From: Blepharisma stoltei
Taxonomy: Eukaryota; Ciliophora; Heterotrichea; Heterotrichida; Blepharismidae
DNA: 64,000 bases
Assembly (NCBI GenBank): GCA_914767885.1
Contig: CAJZBQ010000048.1
Location: 434,001 to 498,000, forward strand
Direction of reading: 5' to 3'
Position 1 is the stretch's first letter; every line of letters begins with the position of its first letter. This document shows, piece after piece, positions 22,342 through 33,719 of the stretch. A model generated the notes under the pieces. It saw nothing but the letters and a program-made list of their open reading frames with translations. It was not told the origin of the DNA and did no database searches. The position numbers and the translations under genes are program-made.

Positions 22342-23924
22342 ATGAATGCTGATTTTCTTATTATTGGTGGAGGCATCATAGGACTGAGCATGGCTCGGGT
22401 GATGTCTCAGTCCGGAAAAGTTGTCCTTATAGAAAAAGACTTTTGTGGAGCTCATGCAAGTGGCCGTAACAGCGCAGTGGTCCATGCAGGAATTTATTAT
22501 CCTAATGGCTCATCAAAAGCTCTCCATTCAGTTAAGGGAAATGCCCTTATCACTGAATATTGCAAATCCCACGGTATCAAAATTCAAAATATCGGGAAAA
22601 TCATTGCGCCAGCCAACGATCAAGAAGCAGAAGAACTTAAAAGCCTATATGACAGAGGGATTAAAAATGGTGCACCATTAAAACTAATAGACTACCATGA
22701 AGCTAAATCTATTGAGCCTAGAATAATCCCACAGCAAAGGTATATTTGGTCTCCTTCTACTTCTATAGCAGACAATAAAGGAGTTATTAAAGCTTTGAAA
22801 CAGGAATGTGAAGAAAAGGGGGTAAAAATCGTTGAAGGCTGCAAGTTTTTATCAAAAGCTGATAATTTAAGCACAACTATAGTAGAAACGTCAAAATTCC
22901 CAATTGAAGCGAAGTTTGTGATAAATTGTGCAGGGATGTACGTTGATAAAATTGCGAAACAGTTTGGATTTGGCCTGAATTATGAAATTCTGCCAATTAT
23001 TGGGCTTTATCTGGATGGAAATCCAGGGATTAAAGGTTTTAATACACTAATATACCCATGCCCTTCTCCAGATTTAGGACTAGGTGTCCATACGACAAAC
23101 ACTGTACATGGGGTTTATAAGTTAGGCCCAACCGCTACTCCTGCCCTATGGAGAGAACAATACGCATGAAACCATGGCTTCAGTTTGAGCGAAGTACTGT
23201 CATCTTCTAATTTATATTTGAGGTGCCTTTTCTCAAAAAATTGGAAAATGTATATTAAGCTGTTCCTGAGAGAAGCTAGGAAATACCAAAAAAGTAATAT
23301 AGTCGCAGATTGCAACAAATTAGTTAGTGGGGTGGTAAGAGAAGACTATAAGCACTGGGGGATTCCAGCAATGTTTCCACAATTAGTTGATAAAAGAACT
23401 TATACCTTTGTAGACGATTTTGCTGTTGAAGGAGATGAGAAATCAATTCACTTTTTAAATATTGTTTCTCCTGGTTGGACGAGTTCACTTTCTTTTACTC
23501 AAGAAATCAGTAAAAGAATTCTTACTCCCCCCCCCCCCCCCTCCGTGAGCGAACAAAAAAATTTTGTTCGCTCACGGAGGGGGGTTATTTTTTTTTTTAA
23601 AAAAAATTTATATATAAATTTTATAAACAATATTTTTTTCGAAAATTTAAAAAAATCCTAATTTGCAAAAATTGGGAAGCAAATATTAATTTAATTTGCA
23701 AAATTTATGTTTTAAAACGCAATTTGTTTAAAATTAAACAGAATTAGCTCTAGATTTCATTATACTAATTATCACTTATATATCAAAATTTTTTTTCCAT
23801 TAAAATTTTTTCTATTAAACAAATTTTTGTTCACTCACGGAGGGTGGGTTTTTTTGGTCAAAAAATGGCGATTTTTTCTAATGGTTTTGTTCGCTCACGA
23901 GGGGGGGGGGGGGGAGTTAAGTAA
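22342..23924 (+). CDS. L2HGDH: L-2-hydroxyglutarate dehydrogenase, split near its end by a class A IES
   Basis: Joining 22342-23524 with 23920-23924 gives 395 codons ending ...ISKRILK. The N-terminus has the FAD GxGxxG loop (FLIIGGGIIGLSMARVMSQS) with the acidic end IEKD, then HASGRNSAVVHAGIYYPNGS, the hallmark of L2HGDH. TGA at 23167 is Trp. The enzyme oxidises L-2-hydroxyglutarate to 2-oxoglutarate, normally in mitochondria; no clear presequence is seen. Without removal of the IES the frame would run through poly-proline codons into the element. Confidence 0.9.
23525..23919 (+). mobile_element. class A IES (module X1), 395 bp, TTA repeats, in L2HGDH
   Basis: Left flank TTA (23522-23524), right flank TTA (23917-23919). 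It starts with a C-run and CTCCGTGAGCGAACAAAA directly followed by its inverse (a terminal hairpin), then AT-rich DNA, then two direct copies of the inverse module separated by a ~38-nt spacer (TTGGTCAAAAAATGGCG...), ending in a G-run and GGAG. Removal puts CTT-AAG-TAA in frame. Confidence 0.9.
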
Positions 23925-24055
23925 ATAATGAGTCTATCAAAATCTATTTTAGCTATTATCTTTTTATCTTTTTAAGCTGAATTAATTAATCTCTTTAAGA
24001 ATCCTTGGTTCTCTTAATAATTTAATGATTTTATAATTTGTAATTTCTCAAATAT

Positions 24056-26686
24056 ATGAGCTTTTCGTTAAGCGCACTATCAGAGTCTAATGAAGGAATA
24101 AAAGAAGATTTTCAGGCAGAAGGAGATAAGCTTGAAAAAGAAATAGAAAACTTATTTTTATCTGTCAGAGATGAGTGTGAAAGAGAAAGAATTAAGCCAA
24201 GTATGAAAGATGATTTATATAAAGAGCCAATACTTGAAATTGAGCCTACTAAAACAATCGAAAAAGTTATCATAAAGGCGAAAACAAATATTTTGAATAC
24301 TGAAAAACAAGAAATAAAGCAGGGTGTTATTTTTACTACAAGAGCGATGGGTCCTTCAAAATATTTCAAAAAAGATGATCCAAGTCAAAAAGAAAAAGAA
24401 GAGTTTCAACCAGAAGGAGATAAGATTGAAAAAAATATAAAAGATTCATCAGTCAGAGATGAGTGTGAAAGCGAATGAATTAAGCCAAGTATTAAAGAGG
24501 ATGTTTATAAAAAGTCTATACTTGAATTTGAGTCTATTAAGCCTGTCGATGAACTGATGGTAAAAGCAAAAGCAAATGTTGTAAATACTGAAAAACAAGA
24601 AATTAAGCAGGGTGTTGTTTTTACTACAAGAGCAATGGGACCTTCAAAATATTTCAAAAAAGATGACTCAAATCAAAATGCAAAAATAAAAAAACTGACA
24701 CCAGAGTCTAATGAAGGAATAAAAGAAGAAATTCAGCCAGAAGTAGATAAGTTGGAAAAAGATATAGAAAATCTATTTTCATCTGCCAGAGGTGAGTGTA
24801 AAAATGAAAGATTTCAGCTAAGTATTGAGGAAGATGTCCAGAAAGAGTCTATAGTTGAAATTGAACCTATTAAGCAGGTGGATAAAATAATGGTAAAAGC
24901 AGAAACAAATTTTGAAAGTTCGGAAAACCAAGAAATAAAGAAAAACATTGATTTTTCTGGAAAATATACCAAAAAAGATGTCGTAAATAAAAAAGCAGAA
25001 ATAAAAAGCTTGATATCAGAGCCTGATAATAAAATAGAAGAGGGAATTCAACCAGAAGTTGAGAAACTCGAAAAAGAAATAGAAAATTTATTTTTAGCTG
25101 CCAGAGATGAGCACGAAAGAGAAAGATCTCAGTCAAGCATTGAAGAAGATCTAGGCATAAAGTCAATAGATAAAATTAAGTCTCATAAACCAGCTGAAAA
25201 AATAACAGCAAAAGCAGAATCAAATATTGTGAGTACTAGAATGCAAGAGCTAAAAGAAGGGGTAAATTTTACTCCAAGAACTATGAAGCCTTTAAAATAC
25301 TTCGAAAAGAATGACTCAAATCAAAAAGCAAATTTTATAAAGCCAATATCAGAGTCTAATGAAGAAATAATAAAAAAGCATCAGCCAGAAGATGATAAGC
25401 TTGAAAAGGAAATAGAAAATTTATTTTTATCTGTCAGAGATGAGTGCGAAAGAGAGAGAATTAAGCCAAGTATTGAAGAAGAAGCATATAAAGAGTCTAT
25501 CTTTGAAATTGAACCTATCAAGACAGTCGAAAAAATAACGGTAAAACCACAAAAAAATATTGTGAATACCGAAATACAAGAAATGAAGCAAGGCGCTATT
25601 TTTACTACAATTGCGATGGGGCCTTCAAAATATTTCAAAAAAAATGACCCAAATCAAAAAGCAAAAATAAAAAGGCTGATGAAAAGAAAATCAAGGCAGC
25701 TAAAAATAAAGCTCAAAAACAACCAAAACCTTGTAAACGAAATGGTTGATGTTATTATAAACCTAAAGCTTGTTTCCAAGGATTTATTAGAGTGGTCTGA
25801 CAACATCCCAAAATCAGCAAAAGGGGAATCCTTAGCTGAAAAAAGAAAGTTAAAGCTGCAGCAGGTAATTTTGAGATAGAAACAAAGAGAACTCCAAGAA
25901 AAACTGGAAAGCTTGTCTGTTAACTTTACAAATGCTATGATGGAAAAAGTTAAGGTCTTTTTGCAGTCTGATAATGAAAATGAGATTAAAGAAATAATTA
26001 GTCACGATTGGGCGAAAGATTAAGATTAAGATTAAGATTAAAATTAAGATTAAGATTTAGATTAAGAATATGATCATAAGTGGAGCCCCACTAACCAGCC
26101 CTCCTTAAATCTAATAAAGGTAGCCCACGCTAGATTCTTTTACGCCAGAGTGCAAATGCTTTAAGGCCAAACCAAAATGCATCCTCTTGAATTTTCTGGT
26201 GGGGCTCACTTAACCTAAAGATTAAATCTATTAGGTTATAGTTGCCTCTGCAGGGTACCCCAATAGTCTCGAAGATGAAGACTATGTGGAGGCATAGCAT
26301 GCATAACCACCTTGCAGGGACTGGAAAACCTTCAGAGGAAAAACAAAACTTCACTCTTAGAAAATCTTCCCCAAACCTGAAGGCCCTCTTCACAACTAAA
26401 CAGACGCTTTGTTTCAGCTTCATCAGGATGAGTCCGACCTATTCCATAGGGAGTGCTTCGGGGACCAATTTCCATAACGTCACTGTTTTATTTCTATTGG
26501 GCGAAAAGGAATTTATGTATAAGACTGTTTGGGGTCAATAAATACTGATGGGCAGAAAAAATATTGAAAGAGTGCCCAAAGGAAGCCTATGAATTTGAAG
26601 TGTCAACAAATTTTGACTACAAATTAGCAAGCAAAATTCTTAAAGAATGTAAAAACTATTTAGGGTGAAATTCAGACGGCATATAA
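24056..26686 (+). CDS. large coiled-coil repeat protein, split by an intron and a class C insert
   Basis: Joining 24056-25864, 25880-26017 and 26507-26686 gives 708 codons. Most of it is five degenerate repeats of ~105-110 residues, each with a block like EGDKLEKEIENLFLSVRDE and a block like QGVIFTTRAMGPSKYFKK. TGA at 24476 is Trp. The C-terminal part after the repeats is Lys-rich and helical, then ends NYLGWNSDGI. The repeat block that follows the phrase IFTTRAMGPSKYF is shared by four of the five units. No known family; a structural role is a guess. Confidence 0.75.
25865..25879 (+). other. 15-nt spliceosomal intron
   Basis: GTAATTTTGAGATAG. Read through, it gives an in-frame TAG; removed, the frame continues for 46 codons to the class C insert. 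Confidence 0.85.
26018..26506 (-). mobile_element. class C insert, 489 bp, 11-bp target-site duplication in a CDS
   Basis: ATTGGGCGAAA is repeated at 26007-26017 and 26496-26506. The left end is (GATTAA)n (26018-26060), read as the tail of a minus-strand insert. The interior is GC-richer and lacks a coding frame. Removing it keeps GAT-TGG-GCG-AAA-AGG in frame and adds 60 codons to the coiled-coil protein; unremoved, the frame stops at the TAA right after the first duplication. Confidence 0.9.
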
Positions 26687-26936
26687 TCAAATTAATAAAA
26701 TTATGATATTCTGTGCTAAGATTGACTTTAAATATAAGTGTAATGTTTTTATTATAAAATTATATTTATTATTATAATAACTATGGAAAAATTAAGCTGA
26801 TCTTATAAATAATATATAAATCTATTTAATTTTCTAGAAAGCTATAAATATTTTAATTATAAGTTAATCTTAGAAGGTATCAGAATTATTGAATATTCAA
26901 GACAACTGTTTAAAAATAATAAAATTTGCATTAATA

Positions 26937-28094
26937 ATGAATAATCATAAGGACGATAGGATGATTGATTTCAACTATGGCATTAGCAGATTCGTCGATG
27001 AAAAAATGTTTATGCAGTTTCTGAAGCGCTTCGAAGCCAAAGATCTCAACAACTCTCTAAATGACATCCAATCTGCTTATAATTCACAAAATTGGCCAGA
27101 GCTCAAAAGAAGCTCTCACTCTCTAAAAGGATCCAGCGGATATGTCGGTGCCCTCATCTGCCAAAAACTTTCAGAGAATTTGCAAAATCTGTGTGCTGAA
27201 AACCCTCCAAAAAATCTAGAAGAGGTAGATCAAGCATTAAAGAAATTAATAGCCCACATCAATGAGCTGCAAAGCTACCTTACAAATTATTTTAAAAAAC
27301 CTTCAGAGCCTGCTAAGCCAGAGAAAAATATTTCCGATAAAGGCAATGAAGATAACAAGCCTTCTCCAAAAATTATTACGACGTTTCATAATGATAATAA
27401 AAATTCAAAAGGCGAAGAAGAAAAGCAAGCCAGCGTGGAAGAATCACATAAGGCTGAAGATTAGACTAGACTAGATTAGTTAAATTATAGCGAGTCAAGA
27501 ATGCTCCTCTGGGTCCTTGCTGACTTCAGACCTAAGGAAACCCTAAGCCTGGTGTCTCATATCAGGCCCTTTTTTATATCGACATCACTAGTCTCTTGGG
27601 GTGAGTCACCCTAACTGACTTTTGTCTAACTCTGCAGCAATGACTCCTTTAACTCTGGCAGTGCTAAGGGTATGGAGAAAGTGCCCAAAATGCCTTCTTC
27701 TGTCTACATTGCCTTTAGTAGGTAAATATTGCTTCTAGGAAGTATGAACTGACTTTGCGCCTTCGATCTCATTGACTTGGGTTATGATAAAATCCTGTCA
27801 TAGTGTCCTGGCCAAACAAAAACCTACCCGGACTTCTAAAAGAATGAGATCCACTTGCCTGGGCTGGGATCAAAATGCCAGTCACCCTGGACCTATTCAC
27901 CACTCTCCATCTTTAAAAAATATAAGACTGAAGAAGAGCCTCAAAAAGAATTAGACTCGCCGGTATTTGTGGTAAAAAGGATGGTTCCTCCTTCATGCAA
28001 AATTAATGAAAATGATAAAAACACTCTAGAGGCAGAAAATGAAATTGATTTGTATGATGAGATTAACAAGCAATGGAGATGTGAGATTATATAA
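26937..28094 (+). CDS. HPt (histidine phosphotransfer) protein, split by a class C insert
   Basis: Joining 26937-27460 with 27935-28094 gives 227 codons. Residues ~10-110 are an HPt four-helix bundle; the phospho-acceptor His is in RSSHSLKGSSGYVGA. The second half is a charged linker. HPt proteins pass phosphate between hybrid histidine kinases and response regulators. The ATG at 26937 is chosen over the upstream TTG. The part after the insert (EEPQKELDSPVFVVKRMVPP ... NKQWRCEII) has no known fold. Confidence 0.85.
27461..27934 (-). mobile_element. class C insert, 474 bp, 13-bp target-site duplication in a CDS
   Basis: ATAAGGCTGAAGA (27448-27460) and ATAAGACTGAAGA (27922-27934) differ by one base. 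The left end is TTAGACTAGACTAGATTAG, a tandem tail. Removal joins HKAE to EEPQKEL in frame. The length is a multiple of 3, but the tail has stops in frame. Confidence 0.88.
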
Positions 28095-28395
28095 CGTGAA
28101 TTTACATAAATCTCATTAGAATTTGTTAATTATTAATTTCAAAAGAAAAATTGCAAAAGTTATAGTTCCAAATGTTTGACGTCAGTATAGTAAATTTGTA
28201 AATATGCAAAATAAGATAATTTAACATTATCTATAAATATTTCATATATAAATTTTATCTTTTATTTCTCTTATTTGCGGTGTTTCTGTCATAGAATTGA
28301 ACTATTTCTATTTTTTGTGTTGGAAACTGTTTTTATGAGGTAAGACATCAATTTAAGAAATTTATAAGTGTATATTTGAACTTATTCATATAAAC
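28095..28395. other. AT-rich intergenic
   Basis: 301 bp, nothing recognised. Confidence 0.6.
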
Positions 28396-29535
28396 ATGGC
28401 AAAACATGCAGGAAAACTATGACTCTTGCTATTTCTTTCACCAGGACTATGCTTTACCGAATATTCCTTAGAAGCTGAAGAAGCTATACTATGCTCATCC
28501 TACACTTGTAAGCTTTCTACTCAAGAATTCACTTCGGAGACCTGCATTTATTATGACTCATCTGGAAATGGCACCTATTATGTTACAAACTGTACCAACG
28601 TCGCCTACCCTTATTGCCCTGAATCAGCCGGTAAAAACAGTACCTGTGCCATCAAGCCTGACCCCACAAACGTAGCAAAGTGGCCAGGTGAAAAATGTGT
28701 CAGCAATGATGACTGCAGCAATTATGCTACCAAAGGCTGCGTAGAAGGCATATGCAGAGGCTCAAGCATAGGGGAATCCTGCACTTCTCAAAACAACTGT
28801 GACCCTGGCTATCACTGCTCTAACAGTACTTGTGTCTTGCAGCTTGAAATTGGAGAGAAAGGATGCAATGAAGATGGTGACTGTGTAAATAGCGCTGGAT
28901 GCGATATAGCGACAAATGCTAAGCCTGGGACTGGGGTTTGTATTGAATATTTAAGTGTAGGAGAGTATCATAGAGTCCAAAGCTGCGATTCCACAGACTA
29001 CACGAATATGCTTTGTGCTTCAAATTTGTGTGCAACACAATGCTATAGGTCTTATTGTTTGCCCAGGCTTCCAAGTTTAAATCAGCCACCTGTCGCATGC
29101 ACTTCAAATAGTAATTGCTCTTCTGTGATAGACCCACAATATGAAATGCCATTATATTCGCAATGCACATGTGGGTTTAATCCTGAAGGAAAAGCATATT
29201 GTGGGCTGTTTCCAGGAGATACATTATATGGAAAATACTTAGATAAACTGACTGATTATTTGGAAAGTAGCGCTCTTTTGTATTGCAATACAGAAAGAAG
29301 GTTTAACCCAGTCTGTATGAAAGACTGGTGGGGTGCTAAGAATATGGCAATTTATTCCTATTACTATACAATTGTTTTCGATTACCCTGACATTCAAAAT
29401 AATCAAGATTGTGTTGCTGAAATTTTCAATGCAAAGTATGTAAGCATATCTCAGCAATATGAGTATTACCTTGACAATTTTGGAAATGTATTAACTCTAC
29501 TATCTGGGGTGGTTTTTGCAAGCATGATAAATTAA
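28396..29535 (+). CDS. secreted/GPI-like cysteine-rich protein
   Basis: 379 codons; the start MAKHAGKL-W(TGA)-LLLFLSPG makes a signal peptide that would be missed under the standard code. More than 40 Cys follow in EB/dickkopf-like spacing (GEKCVSNDDCSNYATKGCVE, GESCTSQNNCDPGYHCSNST, GCNEDGDCVNSAGC). The C-terminus ends in a hydrophobic stretch (VLTLLSGVVFASMIN), fitting a GPI anchor signal. Such proteins are common at the ciliate surface. Function unknown. Confidence 0.75.
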
Positions 29536-29586
29536 TCCAGTTTCTTAATTATGACTTTTTATTTTAAAATTATAATAAATTTACAA

Positions 29587-32500
29587 ATGCCCGCACTTAT
29601 CGTATTTTTAGTTTCCTATGTGTTAGCAATACAAACCCAAATTAGCTGCAATTCAACAAAATATTACTACAATACAGCAATAATGGACTGTGATACCTGC
29701 GGGGATAATAAAATTGCAAGTTCTGACTGATTGTCATGTGAATGTGCTCCTGGGACTTATAAAGACCCTACTACAAATGAGCTTCCAATGTTCTCTTGCA
29801 TTGCGTGCTCGCCAGGTGCTCCAAGTTCTGATGGATATGCGTGCCAAACATGTCCAAATGGAATTGACCAATCAACAAAAGATTGCTATTGCTCATCTGC
29901 CAGCTATGAAGTTGTTGAAGAGTTTATGGCTTTTTTTTTTTAATTAAATAAATTAATATTTTTCACTATAAAATTTGACTTGAGAAGACGCGCTAAAACA
30001 ATGAAGTATAGTATAATAAGGATGGAACTTATTTGACTGAGAAAACTTGCCAAGCTTGCTCTTCTCTTAATTACTACCCTGGCCCTGGTTCTCATTCTTG
30101 TGAACAATGCCCTTATTTAGATATAATGGAAAGAGATCCTTCCACTTATAAATGCGTTTGTATAAGTGATTATACCAGTTCAGCAGGGACTTGTGTTAAA
30201 AACTCAGAAGTGGCTGACTTACTAACTCAATTCCCTTTGGAATCTGCTAGAAGTGTTATTTATAACTACGTCGAAACCAATAAAGGCGTTTCCCAAGTCA
30301 CAATTGCTGCTAGTGACACTTTTAATTATTTTTATTTGAAATCTTAACTCTCCCCCTCAGTGCTATCAGAAAAATTTATTTTTTGGGTAAACCCTATGTT
30401 TGCGAACAATTTTTTATTATAAAAATATTTTGATATGTAAGTGGTAAATATAATAATGAAATCTCTATCTAGTTCATTGAATTTTAAACAGCTTGCATTT
30501 TAAAACATAAATTTTACAGATTAAATTAATTTTTTCTTTCCGATTTTTTCGAATTAGGTAAATTTTGAAGAAAAAAAAAGTTAAAAACCAAATGAACAAA
30601 ATTTTATTTGTTTTCTTGGGGGAGTAAGGGACTGCAATAACACCCGTAGTATCGAAGCCTGCCAAAACCTCGCCAATTTATGTGTGCTTCAATTATATAA
30701 CGAACAATCCACAGTTTGCCAATTATACGAGTATATTGAAGGCAAAAGAAAAACAGCGACACCTTCGTCAGAGTCAGCAAGTGATCCAGGACTAAAAGAA
30801 GATATGGCTTGGATTTATTATGGGAATCCCGCAGATGACGTTTTGGACTCTGATATTGTAAATATGAAGGTCACTTTTGATTCGGGTGATACTGATAAAA
30901 TAAATAAACTTCAATTTAAGCTTGCCAAATTTATGCTTAATGGGACCTTTGTGGAGTACATTGACCTGACGGATCAGCTGATTTTATGCCCTCATTCAGA
31001 CGATGATACAAAAAATTGAAAAACTTTTGGGACTAATGAAGTTTATGACTGTGACTTAGACCTTACCCCTTATATCACTTATTCTGAAACTGTTTTCTAT
31101 GACCCTTATTTATTAGACCAAGATGGAAGCTTAATTGATGTACCTGTTTTAATTGATAATTTTATAGATACAAATGGAGATAAGCCTAATAAAGGCTCAG
31201 ATAAATCATCATGAAGGCTGGTGAGAAGGTTTTTTATATATGATAACGTAAGTGGCAAAGTTGGCACAAATGCATATATTTATGGAAATGATACCACAGT
31301 TTTGACTTATCCTAAATCAATAAAGCTCAGGGTCACTCTTAGGACTGATGCAGACTCAAAAATATATGTGCCTTTACTGCTTATTAAATACCGCACAAGG
31401 CTGGTAAACTATATTGAGCAAGAAGATAAAAGCTCCCATTTAACTTTTATCAGTGAATATACCATGAATACCTCAGGATTCTGAAAAGTCGCTTTAGCCA
31501 TTTTTATTGTGACTAATTTTGTACTTATCTTGATATGACTTCTAAAATTATATATTTGGAAGAAAAACAACCCTGCAATCATTTCAAGAGATGGCTATAC
31601 CATGAAAATGATTTCTGCAGGCGCATGAACGTTTTTCGGGGTGTGAGCGTTTACAATGTTTTGGTATCTCTTTGTGTTTACCGCTTATTGGTTTATTTTT
31701 TATAAAATGCAGTACCATGTATATGTCCTAATTCCTCCACAGAATTCATACCCTGACGATTATGTTGCGTTTCAAGTAGTTTTTGGGCTAACTGTGTCGT
31801 TTCAAATATTGTGGGTGCTTAATATTATTATGACACAAGCCAAGGTAGATTTTTTATTTATTGATTGGGAGACTCCAGGAAGGATTTTGAGACCTGGCGC
31901 TGACCAAATTAAAGCAATTATCGGAGAAGTTAGAGGGGACCCGCCGCGCCCTGAATACTATAAAGTCAGTGTGAGTGCTTGGAGAACTCTATTTGTATCG
32001 AATGAGCTTAATGAAATACAAGCATCTAGGTACATAAACATTGAGTTTACTTTAATTTTTACGCTGCTTTTCTTGAGTGGAATCGGATGGGAAGAGCTTG
32101 GGTCTGCTCAGCCTAATCTTCATACTGATGAAGGTAGCTACACAAAGTCACCAATGAATATGGTCTTGAGATTCTTTATTGATTCTTTTTTGATCCTTGT
32201 AATAGGGTATACTCAATTTATTATCAGAAAAATCATAACTTCCCCTCCATGAGCTGGCAAAACCATAATTTTTTGGTAAGCAAAATGTTTATATAAGTGA
32301 TAATTATTATAAGAAAACCTCTTCTAATTCTATTCATTCTAGACAGCTTGGTTTTTTATACATAATTTTTTAAAATTAAATTAATTTTCGTTTTCCATTG
32401 GGATTTAAATCCTCCTTTTGTGAGCAAAATTTTATTGCTCACTCACAGCGAGAAGATGTAAGTACATGGGTTCCTACCCAACTTCACAATTTTGTTGATC

Positions 32501-33719
32501 TTTGCGCAATCACAAATATTTCGGTATTTATACTAGATGATGCATTGCATGGGTATTATATTCATGGATGTTCACCTATAGGTATAGCCCATGCGCGATA
32601 TTAGATTGTCCCAGGCTCAGTTTTTCTGAACAACTGCCCGAGCTGGTTCTCCAGCTCATATTGATGGTCCAACTTTGAGAGTTGACAAATGCTTCTTATT
32701 CAGCGTTTTTTTATAAACTCCCTGAGGTGATTTATTCATATGAGCTTAGAGAACCTATTCAGGGAGTTTCCGAGAAAAATCCAGCCCAGGACGATCTTAT
32801 ATGATCCTTGGGCTATATCGCAGATATAACCCTAGACGAGCTGCTAAAAGGGTTAGGAAAAGAAGAATCTGGGACAGCCATGAAAAGAGGCTTAGTCCCA
32901 GATGACCCTACACAGCTTCAAACCTTTGAAATTTATATCCCTTGAAGAGTTCGAGAAACTTATAATACAATGACCTCAAATGCTACAGACTCTGACGCAA
33001 ACTCTTATGCAGCTGCCCAAAAATTAAACCAAGCTTCTAAACTATGGCTTAATCGGCAAACTACTACAGAACCATTGACACAGGAAGCTATGGATGATAT
33101 AAGAAATCAGCTGAACAATAAATTCAAGACTTATATTACTGATGTGATAAGAAATAATAAATCCCAAGTATTGGAAAAAACTCCTGTACAAAGATTTTTG
33201 AGCATGCCTCCTACTGATATGGCCAGCTTCGTAGGAATGCCATTTTTTTATAGAGATATAGCGATGGGGTTTGAAAATATTTTTTTCATGGGAAGAGAGT
33301 TTAGCTTGCTACTATTGGACATTTTGATATTTGATCTTATTGATATAGCAGCGCAGAATATATATATTGCAGCTCTTGTTACTTATGTTTTTAGTAAAAT
33401 TGTCGTCTGATTCAGGCAAGATTTAGGGGAGAGGAATTTGTCAAGAAAGACTCTTGTGGATAGATTAGATAAAATTCTAGCGGGAGTATTCAGGAATTAT
33501 TTTAGTCATTCCCATCCCAGGAAAGCTTCGCGTTGGCGCTAAGCACGATCCTATCCTGCCTTTTTCTACTTATGCAACAAAAAAATGGAGACATGGGAGG
33601 TCTCTCAGGGAGATCGCGGCTTTTCTTATCAAGGCCCGGATCAACTCACGGATCACCGGAGGCCACATCAGATTGCACCATTTTAATAATTCTTTGCGGA
33701 TAGAAGATTCTTGATATAG
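29587..33719 (+). CDS. TMEM67: meckelin, ciliary transition-zone membrane protein, split by five insertions
   Basis: Pieces 29587-29926, 30019-30347, 30628-32238, 32462-32594, 32822-33464 and 33705-33719 join to ~1023 codons (human ~995). Order: signal peptide, Cys-rich repeats (CDTCGDNKIASSD, CECAPGTY, CQACSSLNYYPGPGSHSCEQ), the meckelin signature ACQNLANLCVLQLYN, a lumenal domain, several membrane helices, then NFVDLCAITNISVFIL, HGYYIHG, KRGLVPDD and the C-terminal VDRRFLI. The VDRRFLI end appears only when the last insert is removed, strong support for that boundary. One junction (30347/30628) is off by one base (total 3071 nt). At least eight TGA codons read as Trp. Meckelin acts with MKS/B9 proteins at the ciliary gate. 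Confidence 0.9.
29927..30018 (+). mobile_element. class B IES, 92 bp, TA-bounded, in meckelin
   Basis: TTTA at the left, AATA at the right, T-run and AT-rich interior. Removal keeping one TA gives GAG-TTT-AAG-GAT-GGA in frame (92 is 2 mod 3). Confidence 0.85.
30348..30627. mobile_element. class A IES, 280 bp, TAA repeats, in meckelin
   Basis: Left flank TAA then CTCTCCCCCT; right end TTGGGGGAG then TAA. The interior shares TATAATAATGAAATCTC with the X1 copies. Removing 280 bp leaves the frame one base off (TCT-TAA), unlike all other class A copies here. Confidence 0.75.
32239..32461 (-). mobile_element. class A IES, 223 bp, TAA repeats, in meckelin
   Basis: Left flank TAA then CTTCCCCTCCATGAG; the right end has a decayed hairpin (TTGTGAGCAAAATTTTATTG and the inverse) and then TAA. 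Removal joins RKII to STWVPTQLHNFVDLC in frame. Confidence 0.82.
32595..32821 (-). mobile_element. class C insert, ~227 bp, imperfect 8-9 bp duplication, in meckelin
   Basis: CGCGATAT (32594-32601) and CGCAGATAT (32819-32827) flank a stretch that breaks the frame. After removal the protein reads HGCSPIGIAHADITLDELL, matching the HGxADT pattern of meckelin. The left end reads TTAGATT, like the tails of other class C copies. Exact edges are uncertain by a few bases. Confidence 0.65.
33465..33704 (-). mobile_element. class C insert, 240 bp, 12-13 bp duplication, seven codons before the meckelin stop
   Basis: CTTGTGGATAGA (33453-33464) and CTTTGCGGATAGA (33692-33704). The left tail is TTAGATAAAATT. 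The interior is GC-rich (CGCGTTGGCGCTAAGCACG). Removal gives VDRRFLI and TAG, the usual meckelin C-terminus. Confidence 0.8.

Noticed and set aside
23525-23661. L2HGDH tail of poly-proline and hydrophobic residues
   Set aside because: This reading runs into the IES end; removal gives a normal C-terminus.
26020-26060. GATTAA repeats as a telomere-like sequence
   Set aside because: They lie at the edge of a retro-type insert inside a gene and vary between inserts, as tails do.
26018-27934. GC-rich inserts as long introns
   Set aside because: They lack GT...AG at the edges, are far longer than the 15-16 nt introns here, and have direct repeats instead.
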